A model generated the notes under the pieces. That model was not told the DNA's origin, did no database searches, and worked only from the letters and a program-made list of their open reading frames with translations. A stretch of 61,599 nucleotides of DNA. It comes from Pseudomonadota bacterium. Its GTDB lineage: Bacteria > Pseudomonadota > Alphaproteobacteria > Rhizobiales > Phreatobacteraceae. Shown piece by piece: positions 52,919-61,472 of this stretch. The stretch covers positions 1 through 61,599 of the forward strand of contig JAIUOO010000027.1 in NCBI GenBank assembly GCA_020161695.1, written 5' to 3'. Position numbers and translations under genes: made by a program. The stretch's first letter is position 1, and every line of letters begins with the position of its first letter.

Positions 52919-54151
52919 TCAGACTTTGCCGTCCGGAATTGGCGCGGCCGCTGGCGCTGCGGCGCGCCCCGCCCACCACAGCGCGAGCGGCCCCATGAGG
53001 ATAGCCACGCTCAGGAGCGCGAAGCCCGCCATCCAGCCCTGCCCCGATTGCGGGCCGCCGGCCGCGTCGAGCGTCATTCCGAACGCCCAGCCCCCTATTG
53101 CGGAGAGCCCGAACCCCACGGTGGAGTGAAGCGCCATCGTGGCGCCCTTGGCGTGGGGTGTCGCCGCATTGGCCATGCCCGATGTCAGCGCCCCTGAATC
53201 GGCGGGAACGGTGATGGCATAGACAAGCAGCAGCACGACCAGCACCCATGGCGGCGCCCCGACCGCCAGCCCTATGCCGATGCCGGTCAGGCCCGAGGCA
53301 GTCTGGACCAGCGAGATGGCGCGGTGCCGCCCGAACCGGATGGCAGCCTCGTTTCCGAGGATGCTCGCCGGCATGGAGAGCAGACTGACCAGCACGCTGA
53401 TGGTGATGGCGCTGACCGGAACCGCGCCCGCATTGACGGCGGTGACATAGGTCCAGAAAGCGACCAGCCACGTCCGCATGCCGTAGAGCTCGAAGCAGTG
53501 GGCGCCGTAGCCGAGCACATATCCAAGCGCCTGTCGGTTGCCGAAGACCGCCTTGACGTCGAACAGCGGCCCGGTCCGCGGCGTCGGCGGCACGGGCACC
53601 ATCGCGACCGCCGCGACCAGCATCGCCACGGGAGCCACGCCCGTGACGTAGAATGCCGCCTGCCAGCCAAACCGGTCGGCAACCAGCTGGGCGATGAGGA
53701 ATGACAGCGCCACCCCCAGCGAGAAACTGGACGTGTAGAGCGTCACGCTGCGCGACATGTCACCGGGATCGAGCCGATCCGTCAGTGCCTTGAGGCCGGG
53801 CATGTAGGCGCCCGCAAAGCCGAGGCCGGCGAGGGCCCACATGACGGACGCGGTGAACAGATCCCGGGCGACGACCGGAAATGCGAGGGTCGCCGCCATA
53901 CTCAGCGTCGTGCCGCCGATCAGAATGCGCCGGGCGTCGATCCGGTCGGTCAGCGTCGCCAGGATCGGGACGGCGACCATGTAGCCGAAGGCATAGGACC
54001 CGGCCATCAGGCCCGCCTGCCCGGCCGACAGGCCCCAGAGCGGCATGAGGTGCTGCGCCATGATGGCCTGCACCACCATATGCGGCACGAGATTGCCGAC
54101 CTGGCCGACACACATCGCCACGACGAGGGCTCGTCCCCGCAGCATCGTCAT
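52919..54151 (-). CDS. MFS transporter, probably arsenic-cluster exporter
   Basis: A 410-residue major facilitator superfamily protein with about 12 membrane helices. The loop between helices 2 and 3 (ATLTDRIDARRILIGG) matches the MFS motif A region. It follows the flavoprotein gene by 15 bases and lies in the same unit as an ArsR-type repressor. MFS proteins such as ArsJ and ArsK export arsenical species in comparable clusters, so efflux of an arsenical is the working guess. No gapdh gene, the usual partner of arsJ, is present. A general drug or cyanate-type MFS function remains possible. Confidence 0.82.
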   Translation of the reverse strand: MTMLRGRALVVAMCVGQVGNLVPHMVVQAIMAQHLMPLWGLSAGQAGLMAGSYAFGYMVAVPILATLTDRIDARRILIGGTTLSMAATLAFPVVARDLFTASVMWALAGLGFAGAYMPGLKALTDRLDPGDMSRSVTLYTSSFSLGVALSFLIAQLVADRFGWQAAFYVTGVAPVAMLVAAVAMVPVPPTPRTGPLFDVKAVFGNRQALGYVLGYGAHCFELYGMRTWLVAFWTYVTAVNAGAVPVSAITISVLVSLLSMPASILGNEAAIRFGRHRAISLVQTASGLTGIGIGLAVGAPPWVLVVLLLVYAITVPADSGALTSGMANAATPHAKGATMALHSTVGFGLSAIGGWAFGMTLDAAGGPQSGQGWMAGFALLSVAILMGPLALWWAGRAAAPAAAPIPDGKV

Positions 54152-54166
54152 CCATCCCCTCGATGA

Positions 54167-55549
54167 TCAGGCTGCCCTGGTCCCGGAACAGCCGCAGCCG
54201 GATTTGCCGGATTCCTTCGCGACCTCGTCCTTCGCGCAGCAGGCGGTCTCGTCCCTGACCGGCGGGCCGCCACAGCAGCCTGACGCGCCGTCCGCCGGGC
54301 GAGACGCGCTGCACACGCCCGTCTCCGGCAGGACCAGCTCCACCTTGCGCGCCGCCTCGTGGTCGCCGGCGAGTTCGGCCGCGATGGAACGCACCTGCTC
54401 GTAGCCCGTGAGCATCAGGAAGGTCGGCGCCCTCCCGTAGGACTTCATGCCAGCGAGATAGAACCCCGGCTCCGGCTGGGATAGTTCGCGGGCACCATGC
54501 GGGCGAACCGTTCCGCAGCTGTGCTCGTTCGGATCGATCAGCGGCGCGAGCAAAGGCGGACAATCGAGCGCGGGGTCGAGCGCCAGCCGCAGCTCGGAAA
54601 GGTAGGAGAGGTCAGGACGGAAACCGGTGGCGACGATCAGCTCGTCGGCCAGAACCGCCGGGCCATCGGTCGGCGAGCCAGCGCCGATCCGCAAGCCATC
54701 CCTTGTTTCAGCGATATGGGACACCCTGAAGGAGGTGCGGACCTCGATGCGGCCCTGCCGGATGATCTCGGCGACCGCCGAACCCAATTCGCCTCGGGCT
54801 GCCAGCGCATCATTGGCTCCACCCCCGAAGGCCTTGCCGATATCGTCGCCACGGATCATCCAGACAATGCGGGGGCCCGGCGCCTCGCGCGACAGCCGCT
54901 CCAGGTCGAGGACCGTCCCGACTGCCGAGTGTCCGGCGCCAAGTATGGCGACGCTCCTGCCCGCATAGCGCTTGCGCTCCGCGCCGAGCACGTCCGGCAT
55001 TCCATAGGCGATCCGCCGGGCCGCCTCGCGTTCGCCAACCGCCGGCAGGCCATTGGCTCCCGCAGGACTGGGGTTCCACCACGTTCCGCTCGCGTCGATG
55101 ACCGCATCGGCCAGCAGCGAACGCGTGCCGTCCCCATTCTCGTAGCGCACTTCAAAAGGCGCGGCCTCGCGACCTCGCGACTTCACCTTGTCGAACCCGA
55201 CCCGGCTGATGCCGGTGACGCGGCTGCGGGTCCTGATCACGCCGGCCAGGGCGGTGCGTTCGGCGAGCGGCGCGAGGTAGCTCCCGATCAGTTCCGCTCC
55301 GGTCGGATAGTGCTCCGGATCAGGACCGTTCCATCCCGTAGAAGCGAGCAGCCGGGCGGCCGCCTTGTCGATATTGAATGCCCAGGGCGAGAACAGGCGC
55401 ACGTGTGACCATTGCCGAACCGCGTGGGCAGCATCGGGGCCGGCCTCCAGCACGACAGGCTCCAGGCCGCTTTCGAGGAGATGGGCGGCCGCGGCCAGCC
55501 CCACCGGGCCTGCACCGATGACGGCCACCGTTCTGACAGCATGCGTCAT
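54167..55549 (-). CDS. Flavin monooxygenase-like oxidoreductase with Cys-rich tail (ArsO-like)
   Basis: A 460-residue FAD/NAD(P)H-dependent oxidoreductase. The N-terminal FAD motif is VAVIGAGPVGLAAAAHLLES (about 8-27) and the NADPH motif is VAILGAGHSAVGTVLDLE (about 200). ELIVATGFRPDLSYL is a late ATG motif. It resembles the flavin-binding monooxygenases (ArsO) found in some arsenic operons. The last 52 residues hold seven cysteines, in GVCSAS, GCCGGPP, ACCAKD and SGCGCSG, suggesting soft-metal or arsenite binding. Start at 55549 (MTHAVRTVAVIG) follows GAGAGGAGG. It lies between the ArsR and MFS genes. Confidence 0.83.
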   Translation of the reverse strand: MTHAVRTVAVIGAGPVGLAAAAHLLESGLEPVVLEAGPDAAHAVRQWSHVRLFSPWAFNIDKAAARLLASTGWNGPDPEHYPTGAELIGSYLAPLAERTALAGVIRTRSRVTGISRVGFDKVKSRGREAAPFEVRYENGDGTRSLLADAVIDASGTWWNPSPAGANGLPAVGEREAARRIAYGMPDVLGAERKRYAGRSVAILGAGHSAVGTVLDLERLSREAPGPRIVWMIRGDDIGKAFGGGANDALAARGELGSAVAEIIRQGRIEVRTSFRVSHIAETRDGLRIGAGSPTDGPAVLADELIVATGFRPDLSYLSELRLALDPALDCPPLLAPLIDPNEHSCGTVRPHGARELSQPEPGFYLAGMKSYGRAPTFLMLTGYEQVRSIAAELAGDHEAARKVELVLPETGVCSASRPADGASGCCGGPPVRDETACCAKDEVAKESGKSGCGCSGTRAA

Positions 55550-55578
55550 GCCCTTCCTCCTCTCGAGCGTGCGGTGGT

Positions 55579-55899
55579 TCAGGATCGGGCAGCTTCGGCC
55601 GGAGCGCATTCGCAGGCGTCGACACAGCATTCCGCTACGAGAAAATCGACGAGGCCGCGCATCATCTCGTAATTGGCCCGGCAAATGAGCGTCGTGCCCT
55701 GCCGCTCCTGCGCAACGAGACCGACGATGACAAGCGCTTTCAGGTGATGGGAGAGCGTCGAACCGGCCAGGTCGAGGCTTGCCTGGAGCTTGCCCACAGC
55801 CATGCCTGAATGCCCTGCCCTCACAAGGGATCGATAGATCTTGAGCCGCGTGGGGTTGCCAAGAGCCTCGAGCCGGACCGCTGCATCGTCGATCATCAT
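55579..55899 (-). CDS. arsR: ArsR family transcriptional repressor
   Basis: A 106-residue winged-helix repressor. The recognition helix region is LDLAGSTLSHHLKALVIVGL, typical of SmtB/ArsR proteins. A C-terminal cysteine cluster, C91 and C92 (AECCVDAC) plus C96 and C98, resembles the C-terminal As(III) site of Acidithiobacillus-type ArsR rather than the alpha-3 site of plasmid ArsR. It would release DNA when arsenite or antimonite binds. Start taken at the ATG at 55899, 8 bases after AGG; a GTG at 55905 is the alternative. First gene of the cluster, with a palindrome upstream. Confidence 0.88.
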   Translation of the reverse strand: MMIDDAAVRLEALGNPTRLKIYRSLVRAGHSGMAVGKLQASLDLAGSTLSHHLKALVIVGLVAQERQGTTLICRANYEMMRGLVDFLVAECCVDACECAPAEAARS

Positions 55900-55937
55900 G
55901 GCCACAGCCTGCAGGTGATGAGTCAGCTTGTCAACGG

Positions 55938-55959
55938 TATTTCCAGAATTATGGAAATA
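55938..55959 (-). promoter_or_regulatory. Candidate ArsR operator
   Basis: Perfect inverted repeat with arms TATTTCC (55938-55944) and GGAAATA (55953-55959) around an AT-rich 8-base spacer, 39-60 bases upstream of the arsR start. It is the only AT-rich dyad in this gap, fitting autoregulation of the arsR, monooxygenase and MFS unit. Confidence 0.6.
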
Positions 55960-56016
55960 ATGTTCCGGCCGCCGCTTTTGGCGGCGTTCCGAACGCAGGA
56001 CAGCTACGAGCCGCGG

Positions 56017-56964
56017 TCAGACGGGCTCGACCTGCCTCACCGGCGTCGCGCGGTTGGCCGCGACATCGCGGATCAGGCCGATGAACGCGCTGGTCGCGGG
56101 CGACGGCGTGCGATGACGCTGGGTGACAAGGGCGAACTCGATATCGATCGGCGCGGGCCGCATGTCGAGGCGAGCGAGTTCATGGCGTGCCCAGTAGGGC
56201 TCAAGCAGGGCAACCGGCGCCCAGCTCACCGCGTCGCTGGCGATGACAGCCTCGCGCATGGAGGCGAAGCTCTCGACCCAGATGCGCGGCACGAAGCCTC
56301 CGGATTCGGGCACCCACAGCGCCTGGTTCTTGCCGACGCCCTCAAGGGCCGCCGAATGGTATTGCGACGGCCTTGGACCGGCGAGCGGATAGTCCGCGAG
56401 GTCCATGTGCTCGACCACGCCCCTGGCCAGCAAAGGGTGACCAGGTCGGCAGAACATTGCGACCTTGGCCGTCGCCAGTTTCTCGACAGCGAGCTCCTCG
56501 CGCCCGCGAGCTTCCACGATGTCGGTCACCGCAAGGTCCGCATCGCCGTTCAGTACGTCCTGCACCGCGCGCCGCCCCTCGCAGGCGCGCACCCGGCAGC
56601 GGAGATTCGGGAACGCCATGGCCAGCCGTCCCAGCGCCTTCGGCACCCAAAGCTCGGACGGGAACGTGCCGGCGCTGATCGTCACCTCGCCGACCACCAG
56701 GCCGCGCGCAAGCCGCATCTCCCGGTTCAGGCTGTCCATGCTGCGGACCACCGGCTGGCCCCATTCCAGGATGAGTCGCCCGAACATGGTCGGCTCCGGT
56801 ACGCCGCTGCCCCTGTCGAACAGCCTCACGCCGAGATCGGTCTCCAGCGCCTGTAGCGCGCGCGTCAGCGCCGACTGGGTGATGCCGAGCACCTCGGCGG
56901 CCCGCCCGAAATGGCGATGCTGCTCAAGCGCCCGGACGATCTCGATATGCCTGAGCGTAAGCAC
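56017..56964 (-). CDS. LysR family transcriptional regulator
   Basis: A 315-residue LysR-type regulator. The N-terminal helix-turn-helix (about 3-62) reads LRHIEIVRALEQHRHFGRAA and continues with ITQSALTRALQALETDLGVRLFDRG. The C-terminal periplasmic-binding-protein-like effector domain covers about 90-300. Start chosen at the GTG at 56964 because LTLRHIEIV matches the usual LysR start and longer frames add a low-complexity Arg-rich stretch. Its target and effector are unknown; no divergent gene adjoins it, since the upstream gene is on the same strand and ends in a terminator. Confidence 0.9.
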   Translation of the reverse strand: MLTLRHIEIVRALEQHRHFGRAAEVLGITQSALTRALQALETDLGVRLFDRGSGVPEPTMFGRLILEWGQPVVRSMDSLNREMRLARGLVVGEVTISAGTFPSELWVPKALGRLAMAFPNLRCRVRACEGRRAVQDVLNGDADLAVTDIVEARGREELAVEKLATAKVAMFCRPGHPLLARGVVEHMDLADYPLAGPRPSQYHSAALEGVGKNQALWVPESGGFVPRIWVESFASMREAVIASDAVSWAPVALLEPYWARHELARLDMRPAPIDIEFALVTQRHRTPSPATSAFIGLIRDVAANRATPVRQVEPV

Positions 56965-57095
56965 GATTCTCGGCCGAAATTGATTCCTAGGGCCTCTGCA
57001 TCTGCGGCATCGCCCAGAACCTGTCACCCGAAAGATGGCGACGGCGCGACAATGCAGTGGATAGGCGCGTCGCGCCCGGCCCGACGGAAATCGAA

Positions 57096-57123
57096 AGAGC
57101 CCGCCGTGGGAACGGCGGGCTCT
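57096..57123 (-). terminator. Rho-independent terminator of the autotransporter-like gene
   Basis: A 12-base-pair perfect stem (AGAGCCCGCCGT with its complement) and a 4-base loop, followed on the minus strand by TTTCGATTT. It lies 28 bases after the stop of the outer-membrane protein gene and upstream of the LysR gene, separating the two. Confidence 0.85.
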
Positions 57124-57150
57124 CGCATGCTCGATCGGGACGGCCCCGGC

Positions 57151-59166
57151 TCAGAAGGGCACGGCCACCTTGCCGCGCATCGTCCAGCGATAGGTCGCCG
57201 ACCCGATGCCGCCGAGTTCAGTGTCCACCGACAGACGCGCACCGCCGGAAAGCGCGAGGCCGAGGCCGGCGGAAATGCGCGCCGACCAGCCGTCGGCAAT
57301 CGCCGCCTCGCCCGTGGACCCCGCCACGACCGCGTGGGTCGAGGAGAAATAGTAGTCCCCGAACAGGCCCACGGTCGGGATCAGCGTCACGCCCGGCTTG
57401 TAGGCGTAGGTGTAGCTGACCCGCATGCCGCCCGAGGCACGGGCCGTGGCGAAGCTGTTCTTGTCCTGAGCCGTGCCGAGGCTGTCGACATAGGCGTTCT
57501 GGTTCTCCCACAGGCCGTAGAGGCGTGCGGAAGGCTCGAACAGGAAGTTCTGCAGCTTGTAGTTGCCGCTGATACCGACCGAGGCGAGCAGGCGGCGTCC
57601 AGCGAAGGTGCCCATGGCGTTGCCGGCGACACCTTCATAGTCGAGCCAGGAATGCGCGAGCGCCGCATCGAAGCGGATGCCCTGCATCACCTGCCAGCCG
57701 AGATAGGCACCGACGGTCATGCCATGGCCCTTGAGCCGTCCCGAGACGGACTGCGACGTGAAATCGAAGCCCTCGAATCCGCCCATGACGCCGACGATGA
57801 AGGAAGGCGTCACGCGCCGGGTGATGCCGGCGATGGCATTGACCTGGCTACCGCGCACGTCTGTACGGAGGTTGTTGTTGTCCACCGGGCGCTGGCTCAT
57901 GTTGCGCACGTCCATCCAGACGAGCCAGTCACGCGACCCGCGCGGACCCCGGCTGTTGCGGTCGCCCTCGGCCGCGCCCGAATTGAACCGGAACGACATC
58001 TCGGACGGGCTGATGGTCGCGCCGTCCTCGTTGAACGCTTCGTTGATCGCCGCGTCGATGGCGCCGGTGATCGCCTGACCCGAAGTCTGCGCGACGATGC
58101 GGGTGACGGTCGTCTGCAGATTGCGCAACTGCATGCTGGCGGCCGGCGTCTGGACCGCCTGGGCGAGGCTCGCCGAGGTGCTAGCGACATAGTTGGAGTC
58201 GCCGGCATAGGCTGCGGTAATGGTGTGCGTGCCCTTGGCCAGGGTCGAGGTGGTGAAGGTTGCGACGCCGCCGGAGAGCGCGGCGCTGCCCAGCACGACG
58301 CCGCCATTGAGGAACGTGACCGTGCCGGTGGGCGTGCCGCCGACCGAGGCGACGGTGGCCGTGAAGGTGACTGCCTGGCCGGCTTCGCTCGGATTGCGTG
58401 ACGAAGCGAGCGTCGTCGTCGTCGTCGGGGACATGACGCGATGCGACCTCGAAGTCGTGCTCCCGGCAAAGCTGCTATCGCCGCCGTAGGTGGCAGCGAT
58501 GGTGTGCGAGCCGATGGCGAGAGCTGCGGTGGAGAACGATCCGGTGCCACCGGAAAGGGTCACGGTCGCCAGCGGCGCGCCATTGCCGGTCACCGTCACG
58601 GTGCCGGTGGGCGTGCCGGCGCTGCCGCTGGAGACGGTGACGGTGAAGGTCGCGGATTCGCCCGGCCTCGACGGGTTCGGCGTCGACGACAGGTTCGTGA
58701 AGGTTGCCGCCGGCGCGGGAGTGCAGGTAGCCGTGACGCTGGCGGTGCCGTAGCGGGTGTACCAGCGGATGTTGGTCGCGGCGCCGGGCGCCGTCGCCGT
58801 CAGGCTGCTCGAGCCCGCATTGAACTCCTGCTCCAGGCCACCGGAGCTGAACATCAGATAGATCCAGTCGGTCGAGCCGGTATAGTCGATCCGCACCTTG
58901 TCGCCCGTGGCGAAGGGCTGGGTCAGCAGGACGCCGTTGCTGTTGGCCGCGTTGAACGCACCGGCATTGACGGCAGCGCAGCCGGCCGAGATCGCATGGG
59001 CGGCGGTCGGCGCCGCCAGGCCGGCGATCACCGTGAGGATCAGGGCGCCGACAAGACGCAGCAGCGCCTGCGGAGCGAGCCAGGACCGGCGCGGCCGGGA
59101 GGATGCGGTGCTCCCGTCGCCGCCGCTGCGGCGACAGGACGAATGCGCTGTCGAGGAGATGTTCAT
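57151..59166 (-). CDS. Autotransporter-like outer-membrane protein with two Ig-like repeats
   Basis: A 671-residue secreted outer-membrane protein. A long signal region (about 1-58, hydrophobic core LLRLVGALILTVIAGLAAP, cleavage near AHA/IS) suggests autotransporter export. An N-terminal beta domain (about 60-150, with two cysteine-containing segments) precedes two bacterial Ig-like repeats (about 154-244 and 248-338; each with PSRPGESATFTVTV- or PSEAGQAVTFTATV-type strands and a TYGGDS/AYAGDS end). A helical linker (about 345-390) and a C-terminal barrel (about 405-671) ending in VAVPF complete it. The passenger is unusually short. Likely a surface adhesin. Strong terminator after the stop. 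Confidence 0.88.
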   Translation of the reverse strand: MNISSTAHSSCRRSGGDGSTASSRPRRSWLAPQALLRLVGALILTVIAGLAAPTAAHAISAGCAAVNAGAFNAANSNGVLLTQPFATGDKVRIDYTGSTDWIYLMFSSGGLEQEFNAGSSSLTATAPGAATNIRWYTRYGTASVTATCTPAPAATFTNLSSTPNPSRPGESATFTVTVSSGSAGTPTGTVTVTGNGAPLATVTLSGGTGSFSTAALAIGSHTIAATYGGDSSFAGSTTSRSHRVMSPTTTTTLASSRNPSEAGQAVTFTATVASVGGTPTGTVTFLNGGVVLGSAALSGGVATFTTSTLAKGTHTITAAYAGDSNYVASTSASLAQAVQTPAASMQLRNLQTTVTRIVAQTSGQAITGAIDAAINEAFNEDGATISPSEMSFRFNSGAAEGDRNSRGPRGSRDWLVWMDVRNMSQRPVDNNNLRTDVRGSQVNAIAGITRRVTPSFIVGVMGGFEGFDFTSQSVSGRLKGHGMTVGAYLGWQVMQGIRFDAALAHSWLDYEGVAGNAMGTFAGRRLLASVGISGNYKLQNFLFEPSARLYGLWENQNAYVDSLGTAQDKNSFATARASGGMRVSYTYAYKPGVTLIPTVGLFGDYYFSSTHAVVAGSTGEAAIADGWSARISAGLGLALSGGARLSVDTELGGIGSATYRWTMRGKVAVPF

Positions 59167-59874
59167 GAATGATCCAGGAAGCCGGTAAGGGCCGCTTCCG
59201 CCTTGTGCTGCGATGGCGTGCGGGCGGAGGTTTTGGACACCGCTGCGTTGCCGGCGTCAGCGCGCCAGTCCCCGCTCCCAGTTCGTCGTTCCCCCACCCC
59301 GCGACCGTCATGGCAAGGCGCGGATGCATGCGTCAAATTCACGTTCTGCAAAATTCAATGACCATAGCGCATCACTGTAGGTAATTGATTTTACGCTGTA
59401 TTTTGGAAATCCCAGAATGCCGGCGGAACAGCCGGCCTGCGCGGCGGTCGAGTGCCCCAACGTCATTTCGGCTCGGCTCCTGGCTTCCGCGAGCCGGCGC
59501 GAAGGAGTTCGAAATCGCGATTCGGATGAGCAGCGAATCTGCTTCAAGCAAGGCCTGCCGGCGACGACCCGAGGTCAGCCGCGTGGGGCGTTGCCCGGCG
59601 AACCGGCAGTCACGGCAAAGCGCGGCGCGAGAAGCCGAAGCTCCGAAGATCGAAATTTGACGAGAAGCGTCCGGCATCTGGCCAGACTTGATGGCGCTCC
59701 CTATGGGATTAACACCTGCGTTTCAGGGTGCCTCAAAGAGTCGCCAAGTGAGGCGAACAACGCATTGATATTGCTGGATTGTCAATTCCAGCCGTCTCGT
59801 TGTGCCTCAGGTAACAGCATGCTATCTCGCACCTAGAAGTGCCCTCAAAACTGCCCTTTGACCTGAGGCTAACC
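59167..59874. other. Long intergenic region before the integrase
   Basis: 708 bases without a convincing gene. The part near 59340-59410 is AT-rich and may hold the promoter of the outer-membrane protein gene. The middle (59410-59700) has short frames on both strands, none with a recognisable product or ribosome site. I looked for a tRNA or tmRNA that could serve as integration site and found none. The right part carries small inverted repeats before the integrase start. Confidence 0.6.
59804..59869. repeat. Spaced 9-base inverted repeat before the integrase
   Basis: GCCTCAGGT (59804-59812) and ACCTGAGGC (59861-59869) lie 48 bases apart, the second overlapping the integrase ribosome site. 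A third related GCCTCA/TGAGGC pair is at 59730-59754. They could be integrase or excisionase arm sites or an autoregulatory operator. Evidence is positional only. Confidence 0.35.
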
Positions 59875-61071
59875 ATGGCTCGCGGTATCAACCAGCTATC
59901 AGCCCGGACGGTCGCAAACCTCACGGATGAGGGGGCACATGCCGATGGCGGCGGGCTCTACTACGTCATCACGAAGACGGGCTCGCGCTCTTGGCAGTTC
60001 TGGCACGTTGTCGCCGGCAAGCGGTCCAAACAGGGGCTCGGTGGCTATCCTGACGTGTCGCTCGCCGACGCGCGCGCCAAGGCCGCGGCCCTGCGTGGTC
60101 GGCTGGCAGCCGGCGAGGACATAAGACCCTCGGCAACCAAGTCATCGGCTCCGACTTTCGGCGACATCGCTGAGGAGGTACTCGCCCGCAAGGTGTTTAA
60201 GTCCCCGATCCATCGCCGGCAGTGGGAACGAGCGCTGCGCGAGCTTGCCGGTGACCTGACGCCCCTCCCCGTCAATACCGTCACGCGCCGCCACGTCATG
60301 GACGTGCTATCCCCGCACTGGCAACGAGTGCCGGAGACGGCACAGAAGCTACGGGGCTGCATAGAGAAGGTATTGGCTCGCGCCACGGCCCTTGACCATC
60401 GCACCGGGAACAACCCCGCCGCGTGGAAGGACGGCCTCAAGGAGCTACTTGAGCCACAAGATAGCGCAAAACGGGGCCACTTTGCGTCCATGCGCTACCA
60501 CGATGTCCCCGCGTTCATGACGAAGCTTGTCGGCAGGTCGGGTGGGGCTGCATTGGCCTTGGCAGTAACGATCTTGACCGCCTCCCGGCAGGGAGAAGTC
60601 AGTGGCATGGACTGGCGTGAGGTCGATCTTGATCGAGCGCTGTGGACAGTTCCGAAGGAACGAATGAAGGCGAAGCGGGAGCACCTCGTTCCTTTATCGG
60701 CGCAGGCCGTCGCAATGCTGCGCGCGCTGGCTCATCGTGACGGCTTGGTGTTCCCTAGCAGGGACGGAAGCCGGCTTTCGCAGATGAGTATCAGCATGGC
60801 AGCGCGCCGGGCCGTCGCTCCAAAGGGCGTCAGACCGGAGAACTATGCGTCCGGCTTTACCGTGCACGGTTTCAGATCGAGCTTTCGAGTTTGGTGCTCT
60901 GAAACGGGGAAGAACCGGGAGCTTGCCGAGCTATGCCTTGCGCATCAGATCGGCAACGCGGTCGAGCAGGCTTACAATCGAACCACCGTCATCGAGCAGC
61001 GGCGCGTGATCATGCAGGAATGGGCGGACTATGTGTTGCGCGATGTGCCTACGGCCGCCAGAATTACGTAA
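59875..61071 (+). CDS. Tyrosine-type site-specific integrase
   Basis: A 398-residue phage/island integrase. The N-terminal arm-binding domain (DUF4102 type, about 1-90: INQLSARTVANLTDEGAHAD and WHVVAGKRSKQGLGGYPDVS) precedes a core-binding domain (about 100-195) and the catalytic domain. The active-site residues are R in LTASRQGEVSGMDW, H-x-x-R in VHGFRSSFR, a later H in CLAHQIGNAVEQAYNRT and the nucleophile Y in AYNRT. GAGG 6 bases upstream fixes the start at 59875 over a GTG at 59839. It marks the left part of an integrated element and overlaps the next gene by one base (TAATG). Confidence 0.93.
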   Translation: MARGINQLSARTVANLTDEGAHADGGGLYYVITKTGSRSWQFWHVVAGKRSKQGLGGYPDVSLADARAKAAALRGRLAAGEDIRPSATKSSAPTFGDIAEEVLARKVFKSPIHRRQWERALRELAGDLTPLPVNTVTRRHVMDVLSPHWQRVPETAQKLRGCIEKVLARATALDHRTGNNPAAWKDGLKELLEPQDSAKRGHFASMRYHDVPAFMTKLVGRSGGAALALAVTILTASRQGEVSGMDWREVDLDRALWTVPKERMKAKREHLVPLSAQAVAMLRALAHRDGLVFPSRDGSRLSQMSISMAARRAVAPKGVRPENYASGFTVHGFRSSFRVWCSETGKNRELAELCLAHQIGNAVEQAYNRTTVIEQRRVIMQEWADYVLRDVPTAARIT

Positions 61072-61472
61072 TGCGACGTGAAATTTTCCTCGCCCTGACC
61101 ATTGCTTGCGCCCAAATTGCGTCCGCGCGATCCGACACTCTTTACAGGTGCGAATTGCTAGATAGCGCCCATGTGAACGAGGCTGGCCGCTTCGAGCGCA
61201 TCGCTACCTATGAGAACATGCGGGCTCAGATGAACCCGGTGCTGGTTGATACTTCCACTGGCGTTGTTAGGGTCGGGCGGCCTGCTACTATCTGGCGCTG
61301 GCGTGTTTTCCAGCGCGGAAACTCCGACATGTACTGGTATCTCGGGCGTCCTGACGCCGATCCGCAGGCTTTGGTCGTGTCCTACCTGCGCATCACACCT
61401 TGGACATCGCCACCGCTGATTTTCCTCTCAACCTCGACCGCTACATTCTCGGGCCAGTGCGTGGTTGAGTAG
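61071..61472 (+). CDS. Small secreted hypothetical protein
   Basis: A 133-residue protein with a Sec signal peptide (MRREIFLALTIACAQIASAR, cleavage near residue 20). The mature part contains two cysteines (YRCELLD and SGQCVVE) that could form a disulfide, and an IWRWRVFQRGNSDMYWYLG stretch rich in aromatics. I do not recognise the family. The ATG shares one base with the integrase stop, suggesting it is cargo cotranscribed with the integrase. Base and codon use is less GC-biased than in the rest of the window. An IS element begins right after its stop. Confidence 0.7.
   Translation: MRREIFLALTIACAQIASARSDTLYRCELLDSAHVNEAGRFERIATYENMRAQMNPVLVDTSTGVVRVGRPATIWRWRVFQRGNSDMYWYLGRPDADPQALVVSYLRITPWTSPPLIFLSTSTATFSGQCVVE

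Noticed and set aside
59308..59836. Several short frames (70-140 codons) in the region before the integrase
   Set aside because: They overlap on both strands, have no ribosome sites and no recognisable product.
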